A stretch of DNA of 12,120 nt from Planctomycetaceae bacterium. Its GTDB lineage: Bacteria; Planctomycetota; Planctomycetia; Pirellulales; Lacipirellulaceae. How positions within the stretch are numbered: the first letter of the stretch is position 1; the number at the start of each line of letters is the position of its first letter. The notes under the pieces are model-generated. The model saw only the letters and a program-made list of their open reading frames with translations, was not told the origin of the DNA and did not search any database. The stretch covers positions 3,209-15,328 of the forward strand of contig PATG01000131.1 of assembly GCA_002713555.1 (NCBI GenBank), in the 5' to 3' direction. Made by a program: the position numbers and the translations under genes. Shown here one piece after another: positions 1 to 6,644 of this stretch.

Positions 1-282
1 GCCAACCGAATAAACTTGCGCCCGGGCAGACGCAATGCGTTTTCCACGAGACTTGCCTTTTGCCGGCCGAACTTTGAGTGAACAGCGCGAGCTTTTCCAA
101 CCGGGAAAATCGAGCTTCTGCTGATGAATATTGGCCAATCCGTATCGCTTGAAACACGACTGGATGTAATCGGCAGCCTGTTGTTCTCCCGCAAAACCCG
201 CCGTGCGGTGGCCAATATCATCACAAAGCACTTTCCAATGGCGCGCCATAGCGGCTTTCGATGCGCGGGGAGATGGGGGCAT
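1..282 (-). CDS. M28-type metallopeptidase, N-terminal fragment (runs off left edge)
   Basis: The minus strand is open from an ATG at 282 to the window edge, giving the first 94 residues of a longer protein. Seen directly: after a short basic lead (MPPSPRASKAAMARHWK), the stretch VLCDDIGHRTAGFAGEQQAA followed by DYIQ, and further on KLDFPGW. This resembles the N-terminus of zinc-dependent M28 aminopeptidase-like proteins, where a D-IG-R-AG-(x)n-GE-(x)n-AA-(x)-Y pattern precedes the catalytic domain. The zinc ligands and the rest of the enzyme lie outside the window, so catalytic competence cannot be judged. A second ATG at 249 is possible, but 282 has a purine-rich GAGAAAGA about 10 bases upstream. 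There is no obvious signal peptide. It lies downstream of two SDR genes on the same strand, separated from them by a 74-bp gap filled with heptamer repeat. The assignment rests on pattern recognition of a fragment. Confidence 0.6.
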   Translation of the reverse strand, partial: MPPSPRASKAAMARHWKVLCDDIGHRTAGFAGEQQAADYIQSCFKRYGLANIHQQKLDFPGWKSSRCSLKVRPAKGKSRGKRIASARAQVYSVG

Positions 283-320
283 GGGTGTCGATCTTTCTCG
301 TTGAAGGCACTGCGAGTGGG

Positions 321-377
321 GGGAATGACTAATGACTAATGTTACTAACGACTAAGTTATTTGCCCTTAGTCATTCG
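321..377. repeat. Heptamer inverted-repeat element, copy A
   Basis: Two exact AATGACT heptamers lie in tandem (324-330 and 331-337), followed by degenerate copies. The inverted arm at 366-375 reads CTTAGTCATT. AACGACTAAG (347-356) and CTTAGTCATT (366-375) form a 10-bp hairpin with one mismatch and a 9-nt loop; on the minus strand the mismatch is a G-U wobble. The element fills the gap between the upstream SDR and the peptidase and overlaps the last codons of the SDR. It resembles the elements at 6540-6640 and 9783-9934. It could act as a weak transcript-end hairpin, but no T-run follows on either strand. Confidence 0.75.
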
Positions 378-1184
378 ATAGGGTTCCATGAATTGCAGGC
401 GAGGCACTTGTTCACAAAGTATGCCGCCATCAATGACAATGCTCTGACCGGTTATGTAGCCCCCTGCTGGCGATGCCAGAAAGACCACCGCACCCACACA
501 ATCCTCAACCGTCCCGAACCGATGGCCAAGTGGAATGTGCTGAAGAAAATAGTCTTCGAAACCCTCGGAGAGCGCATAATCCTCAGCTATTTCTGTTTCG
601 ATCATTCCCGGACATATCGTGTTCACCGTGATTCCATGCGCACCCAATTCAATGGCTAGACTCCTGGTGATCAACTCTACGGCCCCTTTGGAGGCGTTGT
701 AATCTGCCAGTCCGGCCTCAGCCACCATCCCGTTGACGCTGGACGTGTTGATGATCCGGCCTTTAATTCCGGCAGCAATCATCCGTTCAGCAATCGCCCG
801 CGATAAAAAGAAAACGGCGTCGCAATTGGTGGCCATCACCTTGCGCCACTGCTCGATGGAAATCTGGTTGTAGTGTGTCAGCAGACGAATTCCCGCATTG
901 TTCACCAGCACATCGACGGGTCCTGCTTCCTCCCAGACGCTTTGTCCCAGACCGCTCAATTCACTCGTTTGTGCGAGGTCCTGCCTGAAAAACCAGGCCT
1001 GACGTCCCAACGCTCGAATAGCATCCAGCACAGGCTGTGACTGCTGCTGCGTAGCCATATCAACAATCGCCACATCCGCCCCGTGTTGAGCGAGCGCAAT
1101 GGCGATTCCTCGGCCAATTCCGTGGCTAGCTCCGGTAACCAGTGCGGTTTTGCCTTCCAGACTGAAGCGTTCCTGGGCGTTCAC
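357..1184 (-). CDS. SDR family NAD(P)-dependent oxidoreductase
   Basis: A 275-residue classical short-chain dehydrogenase. Visible hallmarks: the nucleotide-binding TGASHGIG at residues 17-24, an acidic residue at the end of beta-2 (VVD-like IVDMA, D42) that favours NAD over NADP, NNAG at 95-98, the catalytic Ser in NTSSVNG (148/149), YNASK at 162-166 carrying the Tyr/Lys pair, and a PG motif near 192. The likely role is oxidation or reduction of a sugar, sugar acid or polyol; the substrate cannot be read from the sequence. The start is a GTG at 1184, preceded by TGGGAGAAACGA, which contains a good Shine-Dalgarno. The C-terminus runs about 20 residues past the usual IDGG end, and its last five residues (MTKGK) and TAA stop are encoded by repeat copy A, suggesting the original end was altered. 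It lies 50 bp downstream of the other SDR in the same orientation, probably in one operon. Confidence 0.9.
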   Translation of the reverse strand: MNAQERFSLEGKTALVTGASHGIGRGIAIALAQHGADVAIVDMATQQQSQPVLDAIRALGRQAWFFRQDLAQTSELSGLGQSVWEEAGPVDVLVNNAGIRLLTHYNQISIEQWRKVMATNCDAVFFLSRAIAERMIAAGIKGRIINTSSVNGMVAEAGLADYNASKGAVELITRSLAIELGAHGITVNTICPGMIETEIAEDYALSEGFEDYFLQHIPLGHRFGTVEDCVGAVVFLASPAGGYITGQSIVIDGGILCEQVPRLQFMEPYRMTKGK

Positions 1185-1234
1185 TCGTTTCTCCCACTAG
1201 AGTCAAGGTTAGGTGCACACACTCCTGTTGCCGC

Positions 1235-2035
1235 TTACCACGCCGTCCAACCTCCGTCGACCGTGATATTCTCGCCCGTCATGTAACTGCCGGCATCACT
1301 GGCTAACAGGAGCAAGGCCCCCTTGAGTTCGTGCGGCAACCCGATTCGTTTCATGGGGAGCTTCTCACAGAGCTTGCTCGCCAGCTGGGCGGGCGCTTTT
1401 GCGGATGGAAAAGGACCCGGGCTCAAACTATTCACGCGGACGTTGCCACTTGCATAATAGGCAGCCAAATGACGCGTCATCTGTAATACGGCCCCCTTGT
1501 GTGCGTGGTAAGCAACGGGACTCGCTTTCGAGCCCTCATACGCATCGGGGTAAGAGGCAACCTGTCCGTACATCGAACCCAGCATAATTACCGAGCCACT
1601 TGCCTTTCGGGCGACCACATGATCGTGCAATAGCCGGGCGAGTTCGAAATAACCAGCCGTGTTGATTTGATGACGATGAAACTCCTCAAAGGTGCAATCC
1701 GTGAGATAACGACCAGGCGGTTCCAAGCCATTATTCACCAGAATGTCCAATTGACCAGCCGCCTCGATAGCAGCAGCAAAGCCACGGTCAATAGATTCTG
1801 CACTCGTGTGGTCGAGCTCCACACCAAAATGCACAGCTCCCGATACGGTCGGCAGCTGACTGGCCGCTTCTGCAGCACGCGCGGCGTCGCGACTGGAGAT
1901 CACCACGCTTGCGCCTGCTTCGGCCAGAGCGCGACTGAGTGAGGAGCCCAGCCAACCCGTGGCTCCCGTGATGAGCGCAGCGCGACCGGTCAAATCAAAC
2001 AGTTCCTGAATCGTTGGTTCCGCAGTTTTGGTCAT
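1235..2035 (-). CDS. SDR family oxidoreductase (variant cofactor and NNAG motifs)
   Basis: A 266-residue short-chain dehydrogenase. Seen: TGATGWLG at residues 23-30 (the glycine motif, with Trp in an unusual position), SSRD at 47-50, where an Arg after beta-2 would suit NADP, NNGLE at 101-105 instead of NNAG, catalytic Ser154 in LGSMYG, Tyr176 and Lys180 in YHAHK, then SPGPFP and the C-terminal TGENITVDGGW. An insertion of about 15 residues rich in Y, S and K sits between the Ser and Tyr motifs. All catalytic residues are present, so it should be active; the substrate is unknown. The ATG at 2035 has GGGAGAG about 12 bases upstream. It is the promoter-proximal gene of the leftward unit and is divergent from the desaturase at 2255. 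The two SDRs are not near-identical duplicates: their cofactor motifs and middle regions differ. Confidence 0.88.
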   Translation of the reverse strand: MTKTAEPTIQELFDLTGRAALITGATGWLGSSLSRALAEAGASVVISSRDAARAAEAASQLPTVSGAVHFGVELDHTSAESIDRGFAAAIEAAGQLDILVNNGLEPPGRYLTDCTFEEFHRHQINTAGYFELARLLHDHVVARKASGSVIMLGSMYGQVASYPDAYEGSKASPVAYHAHKGAVLQMTRHLAAYYASGNVRVNSLSPGPFPSAKAPAQLASKLCEKLPMKRIGLPHELKGALLLLASDAGSYMTGENITVDGGWTAW

Positions 2036-2254
2036 CGAACGTCGTTCTCTCCCAGGTCAAAAAACCGTGTCTTGGGCTGGCGGTTGTCTTGGGTTGGCGG
2101 TTTAAAAGAGTGAGTTTATCGCAAACGATCATCGGAAGGAATGACCAATGCCGAGGACTCTTTATCATCGATATTGGTCCTAGCCAGAAATTCAGGACTC
2201 GTCTGCCTCCTGGCATACCTTGATTCATGACGCTTTGAAACGCATACTGGGCAA
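2036..2254. promoter_or_regulatory. Divergent intergenic region with 17-bp tandem repeat and inverted repeat
   Basis: These 219 bp separate the divergent SDR and desaturase genes and so must hold the promoters of both. A 17-bp unit, GTCTTGGGCTGGCGGTT, is present twice head to tail (2069-2085 and 2086-2102) with a single C/T difference. An inverted repeat GACCAAT (2143-2149) / ATTGGTC (2173-2179) lies further right, and AGGACTC occurs twice (about 2154 and 2194). Such symmetric or tandem sites could bind a regulator, but no regulator gene is in the window and I cannot name a convincing -35/-10 pair. No coding content is evident. Confidence 0.45.
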
Positions 2255-3424
2255 ATGGTTCAGTCGCACGAGAAGTTCCTTATGGACAGCAAACACCCCC
2301 CTTTGTCCGAAGTCAGTCGAAAGCTGCGAGTCAAGTGGTATCGCTGTCCGATCGACAAGGAGAAACTCTACACGCTCATGCAGCGCAGCGATCTGAAAGG
2401 CGGGACACAGGCCCTTGGTCATCTCGGGCTCTGGCTGGTTACCGGCACGGTCGCTTACACGTGCTACACATACCAATGGTGGGTTGCTTTCGCATTGGCC
2501 CTATTTCTTCACGGCACAGTCGGATCCTTCTTCAAAGGAATCGCGGTCCATGAGTTGGGCCACGGAACGGTCTTCCGCCAGAAGTGGCTTAATCGACTCT
2601 TCCTGAGAATCTTCAGCCTGTTGGGCTGGTGGAACTACCACGAATACGCAATGAGCCACACGTACCACCACCGTTATACGTTGCACCCGGAGGGGGACCG
2701 CGAGGTCGTACTGCCGCGCAACCCGACGCTGAAGGCCCTGGTTCTGCTGCAACTGTTTACGGTGAATCTTGCCTTTCAAAGGGAAGGGGCCCCCATCCTG
2801 CAAACCCTCCGAGGCATCTTGTGGACTGCCTGCAACCGCTACGACAAACCGTGGGTCAAAGATCTCTACGAGGGCCAGCCGGCAGCGCGCCGAGATGCTG
2901 TGCGTTGGGCGCGTTGCGTACTGGCCTTTCACCTTGTCTTGATCAGCGGTTTCCTCGCCATCGGCCAACCGATTCTGATCGTGCTGGTGTCGGGACACGT
3001 GTTCATCGGCAACTGGTTGAAATACTTTGTCGGTTTGCCGATGCACTGTGGTCTGCGCGACAATGTCCCCGACTTCCGACTCTGTGTGCGCAGCATCACT
3101 TTAAATCCGATCTCTGAGTTTCTCTACTGGCACATGAACTGGCACACCGAGCATCACATGTTTGCAGGCGTGCCGTGCTACAACCTTTCGAAGGTGCACG
3201 AGCTGGTAAAAGACGACATGCCGAAACCACGCACGCTAACCGGAGCCTGGCGCGAAATGCGCGAGACCTGGCGGCATCAACGCGAAGACCCACACTATAT
3301 ATTTGACACCCCCCTGCCGCCTACGGCCCGACCGGCCGTCACCGAAGCAATTCCTGCTACGGACAGTGCGGACAAAGAGCTGGAAACGTCCATTGGCGAC
3401 CTGGCCCCCGACGCAATCCGCTGA
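2255..3424 (+). CDS. Membrane fatty acid desaturase / hydroxylase family protein (di-iron)
   Basis: A 389-residue membrane protein with the three histidine clusters of the fatty acid desaturase superfamily: HELGH (99-103), HTYHH (135-139) and HTEHH (297-301), plus an additional His at 264 in GLPMHCGL. Hydrophobic stretches at about 56-72, 77-92, 115-126 and 222-262 fit the usual four-helix arrangement. The His residues would hold a di-iron centre that desaturates or hydroxylates a C-H bond using O2. The family covers lipid desaturases, carotenoid hydroxylases and catabolic hydroxylases such as MocD of rhizopine catabolism, so a non-lipid substrate is possible here given the symporter and MocA-type neighbours. 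The last 35 residues are polar, Pro/Thr/Asp-rich and probably disordered. An in-frame ATG at 2282 (MDSKHPP) is an alternative start; neither has a strong Shine-Dalgarno. The stop codon directly abuts the ATG of the next gene. Confidence 0.88.
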   Translation: MVQSHEKFLMDSKHPPLSEVSRKLRVKWYRCPIDKEKLYTLMQRSDLKGGTQALGHLGLWLVTGTVAYTCYTYQWWVAFALALFLHGTVGSFFKGIAVHELGHGTVFRQKWLNRLFLRIFSLLGWWNYHEYAMSHTYHHRYTLHPEGDREVVLPRNPTLKALVLLQLFTVNLAFQREGAPILQTLRGILWTACNRYDKPWVKDLYEGQPAARRDAVRWARCVLAFHLVLISGFLAIGQPILIVLVSGHVFIGNWLKYFVGLPMHCGLRDNVPDFRLCVRSITLNPISEFLYWHMNWHTEHHMFAGVPCYNLSKVHELVKDDMPKPRTLTGAWREMRETWRHQREDPHYIFDTPLPPTARPAVTEAIPATDSADKELETSIGDLAPDAIR

Positions 3425-4240
3425 ATGGAGTCTGATTTGCAGTCTATCGACCTGGCGATTGTCGTCGTTTACCTGGGATTTGTGGCAACATTAGGGCTCT
3501 ACTTCTCGCGCCGGCAGAAGACTACCGAAGACTATTTTCTGGCAGGCCGGAACATTCCGGGTTGGGTGGTCGGTTTTTCGATTCTGGGGACGATTGTCAG
3601 TAGTGCGTCTTTTGTGGGACACCCAGGCAATGTGTTTCACAAAAACTTGTACATGCTTCCCTACCACATCGTCCCGCTGTTTGTGATGCTATTTGTCGCA
3701 CGCTATCTGGTCGTATTCTACCGCCGGACGCTCCGGATGACGGTTTACGCCTATCTGGAAAAACGTTTCGGCTATTTGGCGTGTGCCTACGCGGGTGCGT
3801 CCTTTATCGTCAGCCGAACGATCGATGTCAGTGTGACCTACTACTTTCTGGCCATTGCTACGGCGTACTTGAGTGGCTGGGATGTCACTACGGTGATTAT
3901 CGTTCTGGGCGTCATCACCGTGGTGTATACCCTGGTGGGCGGGATCCAGGCAGTCGTTTGGACAGACGTTTTTCAAGGCGTCTTGTTAATCGGCGGTGGA
4001 TTACTCTGCGGGGCGATCGCCCTGTTTGGGTCGGAAGCGGGACCTGCAGAGATCGTCAGCCGTGCCTGGCAAGCAGACGATTACGTTACGACTGAAACAC
4101 CGCAACCCCGAGATCGGCGAGGGCATTCTGCTTCACTCGGCCGAGTTCGATGTGCGCTTTTGGCACAAACCGGGCATGCCGCACGCAGTGAACGAACTCC
4201 CCGGCATGTTCCGGTAATGAGAACTATTCATGAAACATAA
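3425..4240 (+). pseudogene. Sodium:solute symporter (SSS family), truncated after about 220 residues
   Basis: The first ~220 residues are a typical SSS symporter N-terminus: an opening helix at 8-27, RRQKTTEDYFLAGR at 29-42, further helices at about 46-65, 76-98, 118-152 and 154-179 (ending VGGIQAVVW), and TDVFQGVLLIGGGLLCGAIA at 180-199. SSS transporters are usually about 500 residues or more with around 13 helices; here the hydrophobic sequence ends at WQADDY (near 4084). The same frame then reads about 50 polar, Arg-rich residues with no SSS character to a TAA at 4238. The missing half is not present in any other frame nearby, so this is not a one-base frameshift. The ATG directly follows the desaturase TGA (TGAATGG), indicating translational coupling. 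A functional transporter is unlikely. An internal deletion is the simplest explanation; a misassembly is the main alternative. Confidence 0.8.
4083..4217 (+). pseudogene. 3' remnant of an unidentified gene joined to the symporter
   Basis: Just after the symporter homology stops, a different plus-strand frame (codons beginning at positions divisible by three) reads TLRLKHRNPEIGEG, then ILLHSAEFDVRFWHKPGMP, then HAVNELPGMFR and a TAA at 4215-4217. This looks like a genuine soluble protein C-terminus: balanced composition, and a stop followed by a normal gap to the next gene. The upstream part of this frame (before about 4083) overlaps real symporter coding and is not credible, so there is no start. 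I do not recognise the family. It is best read as the tail of a gene that once lay between the symporter and the oxidoreductase and lost its 5' part in the same deletion. Confidence 0.55.
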
Positions 4241-5570
4241 AACGACAAGACGATCTTTCCTGGAGCGATCGGCTCGCTCCAGCGCCACCGTGGCTGCTGC
4301 CAGTCTGTTGGGCGGAGTTCACGCTTTTGGAGCGATATCGCCAAATGTGCTGCGGTTTGGACTCATCGGCTGTGGCGGGATGATGAAGGGTCTTACCCGG
4401 CATTTGTGCCGTGGCGAGAAAGTTGCGATCGCCTGGCAGTGCGACGTCGACCCACGGCAGATGGACAAGGTGGCCGAGTTCATTCCTGCCGACTGTCAGC
4501 CAAGTCCCATAAAACGAACCGCTTGGTTTGAGGATGTGGTTGGGGACGATAAAGTCGACGCTTGCATCATCGCCACGCCACATCACTGGCACGCACCCAT
4601 TGCACTGGCAGCGATTGAGTCAGGCAAGGACGTCTATATCGAAAAGCCAATCTCCCATGTTTTTGATGAGGGGTTGCAGATCATCTCCGCTGCAAAAAAA
4701 CATGGACGTGTGGTTCAGCAGGGTACGCAAACACGCAGCAGCCCTGTTACCGCAAAGGCGCGCAAGTTACTCGACCAAGGGATTATTGGCGAGGTAAAAG
4801 TCGCGCGTGCCTGGTCGGCCGAACTAGAAAAACAATTGATCCCTGAGCCAGACACGGAGCCCCCTGTGGGAGTCGACTACGACCGCTGGCTCGGTCCCGC
4901 GCCCAGCCGACCTTTCAATTCGCTTCGTTTTCACAAGACCTGGCGGAAGTTTCGTGATTACGGCAACGGTGAAATCGGCGACGACGGTGTCCATGACCTG
5001 GATTTGGCCGTTTGGGGTCTTGGGGTGGACACTTTGCCACAGCAGATCACAGCCCGCGGCGGGCGGATGATTCGCGAGGAGAACGCCAGCGAGTATCCCG
5101 ACAATATGAATGTGACTTACGAATTTCCCGACGGCCGGCTGGTCGTTTATGAGTCACTTCCCTTCACTCCCTATGGAATCCATGGTTATGACAGTGGCAA
5201 CGTGTTCTACGGCACGGAAGGCTATATGGTCTTCTCGCGCCGCGGAGCGTTTAATGTCTACCTCGGGTGGAAGGGCGAACCGGGGCCCACCGAAGGCAAA
5301 GAGTTGCGGGGCCAACGAGGTAATGCTCAGCACATGGATGAATTTGTTGCCGCGATTCGCAGTCGCGACCCCAAGATCGCTTCCCATCCCGAATTGGCAC
5401 ACTTGGGTTGCGGCCTGGTTCACTTGGGCGAGATTGCATCTCTCGCGGAGAAGACTCTCGCGTTCGACCCGACAGCCCAGCGATTTGTCAACTCCGACGA
5501 GGCCAATCGCATGCTCACCAAGGAGTATCGCGATCCGTACGGGTTGCCTTCCTCCCAGGCCAGTAGTTAG
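4230..5570 (+). CDS. Gfo/Idh/MocA family oxidoreductase with Tat signal peptide
   Basis: A 446-residue protein. Residues 1-37 form a twin-arginine signal, TTRRSFLERSA followed by a hydrophobic Ala/Leu stretch (TVAAASLLGG), so the folded, cofactor-loaded enzyme is probably exported. The N-terminal Rossmann domain shows GLIGCGG at 44-50, DVD at 72-74 and IIATPHHWHAP; EKP at 138-140 is the conserved lysine motif of the family. The C-terminal domain carries GDDGVHDLDLAVWGL around 250-264, with His255 in the position of the usual catalytic His. These enzymes use NAD(P) to oxidise or isomerise sugars, inositols or glycosides, often with tightly bound cofactor when exported. The substrate is not readable. 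The ATG at 4230 has TGAGAAC about 8 bases upstream. It follows the damaged symporter on the same strand and appears intact. Confidence 0.92.
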   Translation: MKHKTTRRSFLERSARSSATVAAASLLGGVHAFGAISPNVLRFGLIGCGGMMKGLTRHLCRGEKVAIAWQCDVDPRQMDKVAEFIPADCQPSPIKRTAWFEDVVGDDKVDACIIATPHHWHAPIALAAIESGKDVYIEKPISHVFDEGLQIISAAKKHGRVVQQGTQTRSSPVTAKARKLLDQGIIGEVKVARAWSAELEKQLIPEPDTEPPVGVDYDRWLGPAPSRPFNSLRFHKTWRKFRDYGNGEIGDDGVHDLDLAVWGLGVDTLPQQITARGGRMIREENASEYPDNMNVTYEFPDGRLVVYESLPFTPYGIHGYDSGNVFYGTEGYMVFSRRGAFNVYLGWKGEPGPTEGKELRGQRGNAQHMDEFVAAIRSRDPKIASHPELAHLGCGLVHLGEIASLAEKTLAFDPTAQRFVNSDEANRMLTKEYRDPYGLPSSQASS

Positions 5571-5753
5571 TCGAGTGGTTGGGACTTTGCGGGTGCGTCT
5601 TTCGACGAGAGGGCGGCACCCATCCTTCTCAAGCGACTACGCCACCAAATGCATGTTGGACCCATGTGCCCAAAAACTGCAATGGACCTCGTCGCTCAGT
5701 ACAAAGGTCCGCATTCACGCTGCCGTCTGCGATTGATCTATCCAATTCTTCTG
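5571..5753. other. Convergent intergenic region with imperfect inverted repeat
   Basis: These 183 bp lie between the stop codons of the oxidoreductase (plus) and the omega-amidase (minus). GGGTGC (5591-5596) and GCACCC (5616-5621) form a 6-bp inverted repeat around a 19-nt loop, close behind the oxidoreductase stop; it may contribute to transcript ending, but no U-tract follows. No gene-like reading frame is convincing here. Confidence 0.35.
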
Positions 5754-6527
5754 TCATTCCGAGCTTCTCCGGATGTCGTTGAGTGCCGGAAACTCGGTGC
5801 GCCATTGCCGTGCTTGTTCAATGTCGATCTTGGAGACCACCACCTGTTCCGTTCGATCGGCTTCGAAGAGGCAGTTTCCCTGGGGGTCGAATCCCACAGT
5901 ACGTCCGTCGTAAGTTAGTGTCGGATCGGCGCCGCAGCGATTCACTCCGACGACGTAAGCCTGGTTCTCAATCGCGCGAGCCTGCAGCAGTCGTACCCAA
6001 TGTTCGGATCGCACTTCGGGCCAACTAGCGATCACAGTGATCAGTTCGGCGCCGTCCTGTACGGGCGGGCGGAAGAGCTCGGGGAAACGCAAGTCGTAAC
6101 AAATCAGCGGCGTAATGTTCACATTTTGCCATTGAAATAGACGGTGCCCAGTACCTGCAGCGAATTTGGCATCTTCGCCTGCTGGCGTAAAAAGCTGCAT
6201 CTTGCGATACCGCACCAGACAATTGCCGGCAGGATCAAAAACAACCGCTTCGTTACTGGCTTTCCCATCGACGATAGGACCAACGACTCCTCCCATCACG
6301 GCAGCATTTTTTTCCCGAGCCAGCTCACGCAAAAAAGTCTCAGATTCAAGCGAGGCAGTCTGGGCCGTAGCATCGATGTCCATGCTGAATCCCGTATCGA
6401 ACATCTCAGGAAGAATGATGAAAGCACCGCTTCCGACACTCGTTTTATCCAGCAATCGCCGAACCTTCTCGTGGTTCGCAGCCTTGTCCTGCCAGGCCAT
6501 ATCGAGTTGTACGGATACGATTTGCAT
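5754..6527 (-). CDS. Carbon-nitrogen hydrolase (nitrilase superfamily), omega-amidase-like
   Basis: A 257-residue nitrilase-superfamily protein with the full catalytic triad: Glu41 in ILPEMFDTGFS, Lys109 in YRKMQLF and Cys143 in LICYDLRFPELFR. Length and motif wording match the YafV/Nit2/MtnU branch, whose members hydrolyse 2-oxoglutaramate or 2-oxosuccinamate to the 2-oxo acid and ammonia in the cytoplasm. The aminotransferase directly upstream supports that reading, because omega-amidases act on the amide products of glutamine or asparagine transaminases; MtnE/MtnU of methionine salvage are an example. The start at 6527 (ATGCAAATCGTATCC) has only a weak Shine-Dalgarno. The 117-bp gap from the aminotransferase stop is almost wholly repeat copy B. 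General amide or nitrile hydrolysis is the fallback assignment. Confidence 0.88.
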   Translation of the reverse strand: MQIVSVQLDMAWQDKAANHEKVRRLLDKTSVGSGAFIILPEMFDTGFSMDIDATAQTASLESETFLRELAREKNAAVMGGVVGPIVDGKASNEAVVFDPAGNCLVRYRKMQLFTPAGEDAKFAAGTGHRLFQWQNVNITPLICYDLRFPELFRPPVQDGAELITVIASWPEVRSEHWVRLLQARAIENQAYVVGVNRCGADPTLTYDGRTVGFDPQGNCLFEADRTEQVVVSKIDIEQARQWRTEFPALNDIRRSSE

Positions 6528-6539
6528 GGAAGCCGGTAC

Positions 6540-6640
6540 GGGACTAATGTCTAATGGCTAACGAATGACGAATATGGTTCCATTCCACAGTAACGCGCTA
6601 GCAAGCCTTAGTCATTAGGCATTCCTAGTTCTTAGCCATT
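6540..6640. repeat. Heptamer inverted-repeat element, copy B
   Basis: The left arm holds heptamers in strict 7-bp phase: AATGTCT (6546-6552), AATGGCT (6553-6559), AACGAAT (6560-6566) and GACGAAT (6567-6573). The right arm holds the complementary words AGTCATT (6610-6616), AGGCATT (6617-6623) and CTTAGCCATT (6631-6640). AATGGCTAA (6553-6561) is a perfect 9-bp inverted match to TTAGCCATT (6632-6640). The element fills the gap between the aminotransferase and omega-amidase genes of one operon, so it would be transcribed and could fold. Confidence 0.75.
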
Positions 6641-6644
6641 TCAC

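Noticed and set aside
321..356. CRISPR-like or phage attachment repeat
   Set aside because: Units are 7 bp without unique spacers, are arranged as inverted halves, and no cas, integrase or transposase gene is present.
2501..3046. 181-codon minus-strand reading frame inside the desaturase
   Set aside because: It overlaps the three-His-box protein completely and its composition (rich in Q, R and V) matches an antisense reading.
3781..4240. Symporter break as a simple one- or two-base frameshift
   Set aside because: The other two plus-strand frames after 4084 show no hydrophobic helices, and the next gene begins at 4230, so there is no room for the missing ~300 residues.
5564..5576. A fourth heptamer repeat at the oxidoreductase stop (TTAGTCGAG)
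   Set aside because: Only a single TTAGTC word is present, with no phased neighbours or inverted arm, so it is within chance expectation.
5591..5621. Rho-independent terminator after the Gfo/Idh gene
   Set aside because: The stem is only 6 bp with a 19-nt loop and no T-tract follows on either strand, so it is kept only as an inverted repeat.
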